Below the pieces are notes generated by a model. That model was not told the origin of the DNA, searched no databases, and saw nothing but the letters and a program-made list of their open reading frames with translations. Below, piece by piece: positions 1 through 7,573 of a stretch of 64,000 nt of DNA. Each line of letters starts with the position of its first letter. Position 1 is the stretch's first letter. Origin of the DNA: Actinopolyspora lacussalsi (GTDB lineage: Bacteria; Actinomycetota; Actinomycetes; Mycobacteriales; Pseudonocardiaceae). The DNA is taken from contig JAURUC010000001.1 of NCBI GenBank assembly GCA_030803735.1, positions 710,501-774,500 of the forward strand, given 5' to 3'. The translations under genes and the position numbers were made by a program.

Positions 1-222
1 GCCCCCGTAGAGCGGATGCACGTGGGCGTCCTGCAGGCCGGGCAGCAGCAGCCTGCCGCGCAGATCGACGATCTCGGTACTGTCGCGGCGCAGCTCCTCG
101 GCATCGGCGCGCCCCAGGGCGAGGATCCTGCCGTCGCCCACCGCCACCGCGTCGGTGAACGACCGCGTACGGTCCATGGTCGCCACCGGACCACCCAGGA
201 ACACGGTGTCGGCGGTGGTCAC
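1..222 (-). CDS. Amidohydrolase (YtcJ-like), N-terminal part only
   Basis: Only the first 74 or so codons are in the window; the gene runs off the left edge. The frame starts at a GTG (220-222) and gives an N-terminus of the metal-dependent amidohydrolase type: a short beta-sandwich segment with GDGRILALG, then the LPGLQDAHVHPL motif whose DxHxH residues bind the catalytic metal in this family. The GTG overlaps the stop of the upstream gene (219-1094) by four bases (GTGA), so the two are probably translationally coupled. The substrate cannot be told from this fragment; enzymes of this subtype include exoenzymes acting on amide or formamide compounds. Confidence 0.75.
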   Translation of the reverse strand, partial: MTTADTVFLGGPVATMDRTRSFTDAVAVGDGRILALGRADAEELRRDSTEIVDLRGRLLLPGLQDAHVHPLYGG

Positions 223-1094
223 GAGCGGTTCTGCTCCGCCGTGATCACCGAAACCGCCAGTTCGCGGGCCTCGTCGTCCACGTAGGGAAGCTGGAACTCA
301 CGTTCGCGGATGTGTTCCACCAGTTCCGGTTGCGGAGCCAGTTCGTGGGTGCGCAGGTAGTAGCCGACGGCCCCCGGCCAGATCCAGCTCCCGTCGGTGT
401 GAAACGTCATGGGTACGGCGGCCTTGCCGTACGGATCGAGCCGGTCGCTGTCGTAACCGCGTGCCGCGAGAACAACGGGTGCGCGTTCGAGGTACTCCAG
501 AACTCGGTCCCGGTCCTCGGGGGTGAGCGCCCGACGGTTCGTCACCGGTCGCCCGACGGCGTCGGTGCCGTCGAACACGTCGGCCCTGTGCAGTTGTTCC
601 GGGCTCGTGGCCGCCCCGGGGGTGCTCAGCCCGGCCCGTTCGGCGAGCCATCCGGGGATGTTGTGCGTGGCACGTGGGTACTGGCTCAGCTCCGCGGCGA
701 ACTCGGTGTACGGGGGTTCCTGTTCCCATTCGGGACTGTGGTCGCCGTTGAAGTCGACGCTGTAACTGGCCGGACGGCTGAGCTGGTAGGTGGCGCTGAC
801 CCACGTGCCCCGCTGCGGCTGGTACATACCGTGCCGCAGCTCGGCGAACAGCTCGCCCACTTCGGATGTCATGGCGACCGGGATACCCGTACCGTTGGGT
901 GCGATCAATTCCGCGGCCAGCTCGCGGTACGAACCGACGGCGCGGTACCGCACACTCACTTCCTGCCAGCCGGGTGGCAACGCGTGCACGATTCCCCGAC
1001 CGATTCGCTGGATCATCTCCTGTTGCCCGTGTTGATCCAACATCCCCGGCGCTTCGGTCTCGCCGGGCTCCCGCGGTGGTTCCGGTTGGCTCAT
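219..1094 (-). CDS. YezG/DUF600-like conserved hypothetical protein
   Basis: A soluble protein of about 291 residues. I chose the ATG at 1094 because a GGGAGGA ribosome site lies about nine bases upstream; the open frame extends to 1190 without such a site. Residues roughly 25-140 resemble the YezG/DUF600 fold (IGRGIVHALPPGWQEV near the start, then VGELFAELRHGMYQ and a YSVDFNGDHSPEW stretch), which in Bacillus polymorphic-toxin loci acts as an immunity protein. The C-terminal half (RDRVLEYLERAPVVLAARG, then GSWIWPGAVGYYLRTH) is common in actinobacterial proteins but I know no function for it. No toxin gene is next to it; its partner is the truncated amidohydrolase. The immunity role is therefore only a possibility. 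Confidence 0.6.
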   Translation of the reverse strand: MSQPEPPREPGETEAPGMLDQHGQQEMIQRIGRGIVHALPPGWQEVSVRYRAVGSYRELAAELIAPNGTGIPVAMTSEVGELFAELRHGMYQPQRGTWVSATYQLSRPASYSVDFNGDHSPEWEQEPPYTEFAAELSQYPRATHNIPGWLAERAGLSTPGAATSPEQLHRADVFDGTDAVGRPVTNRRALTPEDRDRVLEYLERAPVVLAARGYDSDRLDPYGKAAVPMTFHTDGSWIWPGAVGYYLRTHELAPQPELVEHIREREFQLPYVDDEARELAVSVITAEQNRS

Positions 1095-1410
1095 ACCTGC
1101 ATCCTCCCGGTCTGATGGCCGAACTTGGCCGCTCCCGCGATTTCGCGACTGGTACTCGGAGCGCGGTGGTGGGAGACGACTCCGACACAAGCCTAGTAGT
1201 GCGTTCTTCCGTCCTGGGGCGGTCGTTCGAGTGCGCAGCCCGGCAGGCGGATGGTGGGGGCGTGATTAACGCGTCGCCGGGAGAAGCGCGAACCCGCCCC
1301 TGTTCCGAAGACTCTCAGTAGCCGAAATAGCCGTTCGAATTCACCCGTGTTGACGATGTTCGAAGCGGTAAGGTGCTGGGTGCTGCTGTCGATCGCGGTG
1401 CGAGGTCCCA
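1095..1410. other. Divergent intergenic region, no gene seen
   Basis: This 316-base gap lies between two divergently transcribed genes and should carry both promoters. I see no convincing reading frame and no clear operator; the open frames here are out-of-phase extensions of the neighbours. Confidence 0.5.
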
Positions 1411-2346
1411 GTGCCTTTGCGTGTGTTCGTAGCCGGAGCCACCGGTGTGATCGGGCGACATCTGTTGCCGATGTTGGCAGGACGTGGCCACCGAGTGACC
1501 GCTCTGGTCGACGAAGTCGAGGAAGCACCCCGTGAGGGGGCCGAGACAGTCGTTCTCGGTGACCTGTTCGACTATCCGGCCCTGTGCCGCGCGTTACGAA
1601 CCGCTTCGCCCGACGTCGTGCTGCAACTGTCCGGCCTCGACGGAACGGACGGCGACGAGGCGCTGCGGCGTACTGCCAGGTTGCGCGAGCAGGGGACTCG
1701 GAATCTGGTGGACGCTTCCATCGATGCGGGGGTGCGTCGTGTCGTGGTGCGCAGTTCCGCCACGGCGTACGCCCCGCAGGGGCACGAAGTCGCGGACGAA
1801 CAGAGCCCACTGTTCACCACCGCCCCGGACGAATGGGGGGTGGCCTGCCGTGCCATCGAGGAGATGGAACGGATTCTGCTGCGGCAGTCGGCCGTCGAGG
1901 GGGTGGCCCTGCGGTTCGGTGCGCTCTACGGGGTCGACACACCGTTCGCGGAAGCCGGGGAGTTTCATCGACGTGTGCTGGGCAGCTCTCTGCCGCTCGT
2001 CGAGTCGGGTGAGGGGATCACGTCGTTCACGCATGTGGAGGACGCGGCGGCGGCCGTGTTCGAGGCTTTGGACGATGTCGAACCGGCCGCGTACAACGTG
2101 GTGGACAACGAACCGGCCGAAAGCGGGGAATGGTTGCCCGCCTACGCACGTGTGATCGGAGGCCCCGAGCCGGTCTCGCTGACGTTGGAGCAGGCCAGGC
2201 AGCAGTTGGACTGGGCGACGGTGCACTTGCTGACCGAACAGCGCGGGGCCAGCAACTTCCGTTTCAGGGAGGTCTCGGGGTGGCGGCCCCGCTGGCCCAG
2301 CTGGCGCGAGGGCCTGGCCAGCCTCTTCGGACTCTGGCCCGTCTGA
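1411..2346 (+). CDS. NAD-dependent epimerase/dehydratase (atypical extended SDR)
   Basis: A 311-residue protein starting at GTG 1411. The N-terminus FVAGATGVIGRHLLPML carries the TGxxGxxG Rossmann motif of extended short-chain dehydrogenases, and the length and the late substrate-domain motif (SFTHVEDAAAAVFEAL) fit the NAD-dependent epimerase family. The usual catalytic YxxxK is not seen where expected: the region reads DEWGVACRAIEEME, with Trp in the Tyr position and no Lys four residues later. It may therefore be an atypical SDR with altered or no redox activity, for example a quinone-reductase-like or regulatory member. It stands alone, and a 47-base repeat overlaps its stop codon. Confidence 0.75.
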   Translation: MPLRVFVAGATGVIGRHLLPMLAGRGHRVTALVDEVEEAPREGAETVVLGDLFDYPALCRALRTASPDVVLQLSGLDGTDGDEALRRTARLREQGTRNLVDASIDAGVRRVVVRSSATAYAPQGHEVADEQSPLFTTAPDEWGVACRAIEEMERILLRQSAVEGVALRFGALYGVDTPFAEAGEFHRRVLGSSLPLVESGEGITSFTHVEDAAAAVFEALDDVEPAAYNVVDNEPAESGEWLPAYARVIGGPEPVSLTLEQARQQLDWATVHLLTEQRGASNFRFREVSGWRPRWPSWREGLASLFGLWPV

Positions 2347-2388
2347 TTGAGGTTTCCCGGTCGGGCTGTCGGGTTGTTCGCTCGGCGG
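2342..2388 (+). repeat. 47-base intergenic repeat, copy 1
   Basis: This stretch, which overlaps the epimerase stop codon, recurs in inverted orientation at 5223-5269 with about five mismatches, mostly C/T. The shared core reads CCGGTCGGG and TCGCTCGGCGG. Both copies sit just downstream of a gene, as a repetitive extragenic element would. Confidence 0.7.
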
Positions 2389-2452
2389 GGGCTCTCGCAC
2401 GGCCGAACCCATTCGACCGTTCTGCGAGAGTTGTTCCGAGATCGAACGTGGT

Positions 2453-2635
2453 TCAGCCGTGTTCGTACTCCTCGTCCTCGGGCACCACCATGTGCTGTTC
2501 GGCGAGATCGGCCGGATCGGCGTCGGACAGTGTCGTCCCGGCGAACGGCTCATCGGGCTCCGTGGGGCCCTCGGTCCCCTCTTCGTACTGTTCCGCCTGT
2601 TCGACGGCGTCCCATTCCGGAGTCTCGAAATTCAT
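2453..2635 (-). CDS. Small acidic hypothetical protein
   Basis: A 60-residue protein very rich in Glu and Asp, beginning MNFETPEWDAVEQAEQYEEG and ending VVPEDEEYEHG. The ATG at 2635 is preceded by GAGGAG at a normal distance, which supports this start over the longer open frame reaching 2776. It has no cysteines, no membrane segment and no domain I recognise. Strongly acidic small proteins are common in actinomycetes and are plausible in a halophile, but no role can be assigned. It is transcribed in the same direction as the enoyl-CoA hydratase gene upstream, with a gap of about 165 bases. Confidence 0.6.
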   Translation of the reverse strand: MNFETPEWDAVEQAEQYEEGTEGPTEPDEPFAGTTLSDADPADLAEQHMVVPEDEEYEHG

Positions 2636-2799
2636 CAACGTCACTCCTCGTCGATGGTGTGTCGCCTCACCAGTCCCGTCCCGAACGTCCCGACCGTCGC
2701 GGCTCGAAACGCTGCCCCGCCGCGAACGGCCACTCCCGACCACGACCGACTGCCGGGGCCGCCCGGGCAGTTCCACGACGCCCGACGTGATCTGTCGGA

Positions 2800-3576
2800 T
2801 CAGTCCAGCGGGGGGAAGTGCGGATCACGGTTTTGTCGCCGGTCACGGCCTCGGAACGAGCGGTTGCCGCCACGCAACGCCGTGATCATGCGAGATCCGG
2901 CGTCGGAGACGGCCGTTTCCAGCCCCGTGTCCAACCCACTGTAGACCTGCTGCTTGATGGCTGCCATCGATTCCGGTGAGCACTCCCTGGCCAGGGTCGC
3001 GGCGTACTCCATCGCCTCCGACAACACCCGGTCACTCGTGACGAGTCGGTCCGCCAGCCCCAGTTGTTGAGCCCGGTTACCGTCGAGTGTCCGTGCGGAC
3101 AGCAACAGGTCCATGGCTGTACCGAGTCCGACCAGTTTCGGCAGCAACCACGCCAGGCCGTGTTCTGCAACGATCCCGTCCCGGCTGAACGCCGTGGTGA
3201 AGCCCGCCTCCGGAACCGTGAACCGGACGTCGGTGAACAGCGCCACGGCGAGTCCGGCCCCCGAGGCCACCCCGTTGATCGCCGAGATCACCGGTTTGCG
3301 CAGCCGCATGCTCAGGCTCAACCGCCGATGTGTGTCGGCGGCCCCGATGTGCTCGTCGTTCGACAACGCCGTGATGTCGGAGCCGGCACAGAACCCGCTC
3401 CCGGAACCGGTGAGCACCACGACTCGCACCGAGGTGTCATGCTCGGCCCGCTCGAGCAGTTCGCAGTAACGTCGTTGCATCGTCGGTGTCCAGGCATTGA
3501 GCTGTTCCGGACGGTTCAACGTCAACAGCAGTACCGCGTCGTGCTGTTCGGCAAGGACCTCGTCGGTGTCTGACAT
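2800..3576 (-). CDS. Enoyl-CoA hydratase/isomerase family protein
   Basis: A 258-residue crotonase-fold enzyme. The first oxyanion-hole segment is GFCAGSDITAL (about residues 60-70), the second is GVASGAGLAVAL, and the acidic catalytic position fits the Glu in VAEHGLAWLLPKLVG. Length is normal for the family, which hydrates or isomerises acyl-CoA thioesters in the cytoplasm. The C-terminal end (PHFPPLD) is typical of this group. It lies downstream of, and on the same strand as, the carnitine genes, but a 142-base gap separates it from the thioesterase, so membership of that operon is uncertain. The substrate is unknown. Confidence 0.88.
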   Translation of the reverse strand: MSDTDEVLAEQHDAVLLLTLNRPEQLNAWTPTMQRRYCELLERAEHDTSVRVVVLTGSGSGFCAGSDITALSNDEHIGAADTHRRLSLSMRLRKPVISAINGVASGAGLAVALFTDVRFTVPEAGFTTAFSRDGIVAEHGLAWLLPKLVGLGTAMDLLLSARTLDGNRAQQLGLADRLVTSDRVLSEAMEYAATLARECSPESMAAIKQQVYSGLDTGLETAVSDAGSRMITALRGGNRSFRGRDRRQNRDPHFPPLD

Positions 3577-3718
3577 GTGATCACCTCCGCCGGGACTGGC
3601 TGGAAGTTACCCAGCTATGCGAAGTATCACAAGTCCGTTACCTCCGGTCGGGTGAGTCGACGCCGTTACCTCTCGGAGAGCGAGACGCTCGCCGTGGGCA
3701 CCCCGGTTGCTGACCGGA

Positions 3719-4153
3719 TCAGCCGACAGCGCGTCCGGCGTAGTCGGGGAGGGGTTCCAGAAGCTCGTCCGCTTTCGCAGCGATGTGTTCCGGCATCGGA
3801 GTCGCGCGCCCCGAGTCGGTGTCCACGTGCAGTGCGAGGATCTCCTCGGTGGCGGCCAACACCCCGTCGACGGTCATCTCGTGGCACAGCCGCAGCTTCT
3901 TGCCCCGGGCCGCGACGATTCTGCTGGTGACAGTCAGCTCACTGTCCGGGCCGACCTCGTTCAGGTAACGCACGTGCGCCTCCACGGTGTACAGCGAACA
4001 CCTCGCGCTTTCGCGGTACTCGGAGTCCGCCCCGATGGTGTTCAGCACCCCGTCGGTGGCGAAACCGAAAACCAGCACGTAGTAGCCCTCACTGAGGTGT
4101 CCGTTGTAGTCGATCCATTCCGGCCGGACCCGGTACCGCGAGAGTAGGCTCAC
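3719..4153 (-). CDS. cdhB: Betainyl-CoA thioesterase (hot-dog fold)
   Basis: A 144-residue hot-dog thioesterase of the 4-hydroxybenzoyl-CoA thioesterase type, with the signature WIDYNGHLSEGYYV near residue 13; the Asp there is catalytic in related enzymes. It starts at a GTG that overlaps the stop of the carnitine dehydrogenase gene by four bases (GTGA), which argues for coupled translation. In carnitine degradation the thioester betainyl-CoA made by the BKACE enzyme is hydrolysed to glycine betaine and CoA; a small thioesterase of this kind is the expected last step. The family is certain. The substrate is inferred from the neighbours. Confidence 0.8.
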   Translation of the reverse strand: MSLLSRYRVRPEWIDYNGHLSEGYYVLVFGFATDGVLNTIGADSEYRESARCSLYTVEAHVRYLNEVGPDSELTVTSRIVAARGKKLRLCHEMTVDGVLAATEEILALHVDTDSGRATPMPEHIAAKADELLEPLPDYAGRAVG

Positions 4154-5112
4154 GACCGCTCCCCTCGAACTCCCTTGACGGCACGCAGTACCGCGATGAT
4201 CGCCCGGTCGCGTTCGTCCACCAGATCGGCGATCCCGCGGTCTCCCGCCGACCGCTCACAGCCGTCGACCATCGCGTCGCGCAGTTCCGTGGTGAGTTCC
4301 GGGGCCCGCAGCCTGGTCCAGGGTGATTTCAGCGACGGTCCGAAGTGATCCAGCATGTGTGCCATGCCGCCTTCGCCGCCCGCCAGGTGGAACGTCATGC
4401 AGGGACCGAACAGCGGCCAGCGCAGTCCGGGGCCTTCGGTGATCGCGGTGTCGATCTGTTCCACCGTGGCTTCCCCGTTGTCGAGCATGTGCAGTGCCTC
4501 GCGCCAGATGGCCTCCTGCAGCCGGTTCGCGACGAATCCGGGAACCTCGCGATCCATCGTGATCACCGATTTACCGGTGAGTTCGAAGAACTCCGACGCC
4601 CAACGCGTGGCCCACTGCTCGGTGCGTTCGCCGCCGACCACCTCGACCAGCGGGATCAGGTAGGGCGGGTTGAACGGATGCCCCACGACCAGCCGACTCG
4701 GATCGGAGCAGTCGCGCTGCATGTCGCTCATCTCGTAGCCCGAAGTGGAGGAGGAGATCACCACTCCTTCGGGGGTGGCGGCATCGATACGCGCCAGCAG
4801 GTCCCGCTTGAGATCCAGGTCCTCCGGTGCGCTTTCCTGCACGAACTCGGCTTCGGTCACGGCCTGCTCCAGCGTGGTCGCCACCGTCAGGTTCGCACGG
4901 AAGGCTCCGTCGGCCAGCCCGAGCTCGCGCAGGGCGGGCCAGGCCGCGTCCACCAGGCGGCCGAGCCGTTCCTCGGCGTCCTCAGCCGGATCCCAGGCGA
5001 CAACGCGGTAGCCGCGAGCGAGGAAGTGGGCTACCCAGCCGCCGCCGATCACACCGGCACCGATGCAGGCCACCGTCGTTACTTCGTCGGGCTTCGTGGG
5101 CTGTTGGTTCAA
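4150..5112 (-). CDS. cdhA: L-carnitine 3-dehydrogenase
   Basis: A protein of about 320 residues belonging to the 3-hydroxyacyl-CoA dehydrogenase superfamily. The N-terminal NAD-binding motif is ACIGAGVIGGGW, the middle carries SSSTSGYEMSDMQ and VVGHPFNPPYLIPLVEVVGG, and GFVANRLQEAIWREALHM opens the helical C-terminal domain. This combination marks carnitine dehydrogenase, which oxidises L-carnitine to 3-dehydrocarnitine with NAD. I prefer the TTG at 5112, preceded by GGAGAG six bases upstream, because it gives the usual family length; the frame is open to 5184. It lies between the BKACE gene and the thioesterase with which it overlaps, completing the pathway to glycine betaine. Confidence 0.85.
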   Translation of the reverse strand: MNQQPTKPDEVTTVACIGAGVIGGGWVAHFLARGYRVVAWDPAEDAEERLGRLVDAAWPALRELGLADGAFRANLTVATTLEQAVTEAEFVQESAPEDLDLKRDLLARIDAATPEGVVISSSTSGYEMSDMQRDCSDPSRLVVGHPFNPPYLIPLVEVVGGERTEQWATRWASEFFELTGKSVITMDREVPGFVANRLQEAIWREALHMLDNGEATVEQIDTAITEGPGLRWPLFGPCMTFHLAGGEGGMAHMLDHFGPSLKSPWTRLRAPELTTELRDAMVDGCERSAGDRGIADLVDERDRAIIAVLRAVKGVRGERS

Positions 5113-5222
5113 CTGTTCTCTCCGTCTCACTACTGCTTTCCCGTCGTGTTGTCGAGGGGAGTGGGTCTTTCGGCTCCGAAGCATCGGAAAGCCACGTCAC
5201 CAAGGCGAGCCGGCGGGAGGTT

Positions 5223-5269
5223 CCGCCGAGCGAGCAGCCCGACAACCCGACCGGAAAACTTCAATCAGA
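5223..5269 (-). repeat. 47-base intergenic repeat, copy 2 (inverted)
   Basis: This is the inverted partner of the element at 2342-2388. It lies in the 200-base gap between the BKACE gene and the carnitine dehydrogenase gene. The two copies bracket a 2.8 kb segment holding the acidic protein, the hydratase, the thioesterase and the dehydrogenase. Confidence 0.7.
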
Positions 5270-5312
5270 AAGTGTTTCTCGTCACCGGGTCGGCAGCGGT
5301 CGGTCGCCGCGG

Positions 5313-6194
5313 TTATTTCCGCAGCCCGAGCTTGTGCCTTGCCTGATCAGGGGAGGCCACCTTGCCGCCCATGCCCTCCAGGATCGTCACCGCGCGCTCC
5401 ACCAGCGCGGCATTGCCGGCCTTGACGCCCTTGCTCAGGTAGAGGTTGTCCTCCAGGCCCACGCGCACGTGCCCGTTGAGCACGGCCGACTGCGCCACCC
5501 ACGGAAGTTGGTTGCGGCCGATCGCGAAGCTGGCCCAGTTGGAGCCCTCGGGGAGCATGTTGACCATCGTCTGCAGCACGCTCGGCTCCGCCGGCGCCCC
5601 GTAGGGGATGCCCATGCAGAACTGGAACAGTGCGGGTTTGTCGATCAGTCCTTCGGAGATGAGGTTGTTCGCCAGCCACAACTGGCCGGTGTCGAAGACC
5701 TCGAGTTCCGGTTTGACCCCGAGTTCCTGGATGCGCTTTGCCCCGGCACGCAGCATGTCCGGAGTGCTGATGTAGAGCTGGCTGCCGTCGCCGAAGTTGA
5801 GCGAGCCGCAGTCCATCGTGCAGATGTCCGGCAGCAGCTGCTCGACGTGGGGCAGCCTGTCCAGGCCGTTGACCAGATCGGTCCCGTCGACCGGCTTGAG
5901 CGGGTCCTCCTGGTCGATGAACAGGTCTCCGCCCATGCCGGCGGTCAGGTTGATCACCACGTCCGTTCCCGTTTCGCGGATGCGCCGGACGACCTCCGCG
6001 TAGAGCTTGTTGTCCCGGGACGGTTCGCCGGTTTCCGGATCGCGTACGTGGATGTGGACCACGGCAGCCCCCGCCTCGGCCGCCTCGACGGCGGAACGAG
6101 CGATCTGCTCCGGAGTCACCGGAACGTACTCACTCTTGCGGGGGGTGTCACCGGCGCCGGTCAACGCCGCGGTGATGATGATCTCGTCCTGCAT
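5313..6194 (-). CDS. cdhC: BKACE enzyme, probable 3-dehydrocarnitine cleavage enzyme
   Basis: A 293-residue member of the beta-keto acid cleavage enzyme family (BKACE, formerly DUF849), whose founder is 3-keto-5-aminohexanoate cleavage enzyme Kce. The zinc-binding HIHVRDP motif is at about residues 47-53, and the barrel signature NLTAGMGGD follows. These enzymes condense a beta-keto acid with acetyl-CoA and split it into acetoacetate plus a new CoA ester. Next to carnitine dehydrogenase the substrate should be 3-dehydrocarnitine, giving betainyl-CoA. It is probably the first structural gene of the unit running right to left; a 94-base gap separates it from the regulator gene upstream. Confidence 0.85.
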   Translation of the reverse strand: MQDEIIITAALTGAGDTPRKSEYVPVTPEQIARSAVEAAEAGAAVVHIHVRDPETGEPSRDNKLYAEVVRRIRETGTDVVINLTAGMGGDLFIDQEDPLKPVDGTDLVNGLDRLPHVEQLLPDICTMDCGSLNFGDGSQLYISTPDMLRAGAKRIQELGVKPELEVFDTGQLWLANNLISEGLIDKPALFQFCMGIPYGAPAEPSVLQTMVNMLPEGSNWASFAIGRNQLPWVAQSAVLNGHVRVGLEDNLYLSKGVKAGNAALVERAVTILEGMGGKVASPDQARHKLGLRK

Positions 6195-6288
6195 CGTCGT
6201 TACCTTTCGCGGGGACGGCAGCCTTCACCGGATCGCGTGAGCGCCACGCGATCCGATGAACGACAGCGGTTGTTCAGGGGTGAATCCC

Positions 6289-7173
6289 TCAGTCGCGGAC
6301 TATTTCGCGGTCCACGAAATCGCGCAGTACTTCGTGCATTCCCGCCACACTGCGTCCGGGACGGTCGGTGATGACCTGGATGCCGAGTCCGTCGATGAGT
6401 GCGGTCAGGGTCATGGTCAGCTCCTCGGGATCGGTGTCGACGAACACACCTTGCTGCTGACCTTCCCGGATCGTGCGTGCGATGGTGTCGTGCCAACGTT
6501 CGTAGGAATCGCTGTGCAGTACCCGCAGTTCCGGACGTAGCGCGCTTTCGTTCCAGATCTGCATCCACACCGACCACTCCAGCCTGAGCAGTCCCGGAGT
6601 GGGCAGCTGCAGCTCGACCAACCGCAGCAACCGTTGGTAGGCGTCGGTGATCGTGTGCAACTCGGCGACCTGCCGGTCGAAGGCCAGCCGTACCGAGTAG
6701 CGCAGCGTTTCCGTCAGCAGGTCGTCCCTGCCCGGAAAGTAGTAGTGGATCGTGGCCGCACTCGTACCGCAGGCGTGTGCGACATCGGAGATCCGTACCG
6801 AGTGATAACCGCGCTCCGCGATCAGGTGCCAGGCCGCGTCGAGGATCTGCTGATACCTCCCGGCCTCACCGTGGGAACCGCGTTCGGAGTCCGCACGCGC
6901 GCTGTGCCGTGGCACAGCGGCCACCGTCTCCACCTCGTCGCTGCCGTTGATCAACCAGTTCACGGTCACGTTGCCCGTTTCCGCGATGCGGGTCAGCTCG
7001 GACGGTGTGAACCGCCTGGTTCCGGACAGCGACTTGGACAGCTTGGTGGCATCCAGCCCGATCCGCTCGGCGAAGGCGCGCTGGCTCAGCGGGTTGTCCC
7101 GCAACACCTTGCGGACCCGGTCACGAAGCTCGGCCGTGGATTCCTGCACGACGCCGAAGCGTACCAACAGCAT
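6289..7173 (-). CDS. Regulator with two DNA-binding domains (XRE + TetR)
   Basis: A 294-residue regulator with two helix-turn-helix modules. Residues about 29-78 form an XRE/Cro-type domain (SQRAFAERIGLDATKLSKSL, then a TVNWLINGSDE end). After a linker, residues about 106-152 are a TetR-type domain (ILDAAWHLIAERGYHSVRI, then TSAATIHYYFPGRDDLL), followed by a helical ligand-binding domain. Most TetR proteins have only the second part. It is divergent from the BCCT transporter and upstream of the three carnitine genes on its own strand, so carnitine, dehydrocarnitine or betaine is the likely signal. No ribosome site precedes the ATG at 7173, so the message may be leaderless or the start may lie further in. 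Confidence 0.82.
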   Translation of the reverse strand: MLLVRFGVVQESTAELRDRVRKVLRDNPLSQRAFAERIGLDATKLSKSLSGTRRFTPSELTRIAETGNVTVNWLINGSDEVETVAAVPRHSARADSERGSHGEAGRYQQILDAAWHLIAERGYHSVRISDVAHACGTSAATIHYYFPGRDDLLTETLRYSVRLAFDRQVAELHTITDAYQRLLRLVELQLPTPGLLRLEWSVWMQIWNESALRPELRVLHSDSYERWHDTIARTIREGQQQGVFVDTDPEELTMTLTALIDGLGIQVITDRPGRSVAGMHEVLRDFVDREIVRD

Positions 7174-7188
7174 TGCGATTATCGCAAT
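7172..7188. promoter_or_regulatory. 17-base palindrome over the regulator start, candidate operator
   Basis: The sequence ATTGCGATTATCGCAAT is a perfect inverted repeat (8 + 1 + 8) that covers the start codon of the XRE–TetR regulator. A further half-site (TTGCGAT) lies about 25 bases to the right. The position suggests autoregulation and perhaps control of the divergent transporter. Confidence 0.6.
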
Positions 7189-7573
7189 GATGGGGTGGTT
7201 GTTGCGATTTCGATCTTGCCTTTCGGTGGCGACGGCGAGTGTTCAGTATCTCTATGAGCAGTAAAAATATAACCCGTCCTTGACTCATCGGGGGAAGTCG
7301 GTCCAGGGTTATACCTCGTTGAATGACTGGCACGTCAGTTGAATCGCAACGTTTCGCGCCGGTGATCCCGCCGCTGCCCGGTAAGTGCCGAGGCGGAGCC
7401 CGGGAACCGGACGTTGCCGAACCCGGTGGCGAGCGCATCCGAGCACTATTCGTGATGCCCGTCGACAACACCGAGCACGTGCCTACGCAGCGGCTGGCGC
7501 GCGTGATCCTCCGCGCCCGTCGCAGGACTTTGGAGGTGCTTTCGTCATCGCTGCCACAACCGGATCGGTTCGG
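7189..7573. other. Divergent promoter region of the carnitine locus
   Basis: This 385-base gap separates the regulator from the transporter. Its left part is AT-rich for this genome (an AAAAATATAAC run near 7263-7273), and TTGACT (7280-7285) and TTATAC (7309-7314) occur but too far apart for a standard promoter. A strong GGAGGTG (7532-7538) lies ahead of a position that has no canonical start codon in the transporter frame. Confidence 0.45.
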
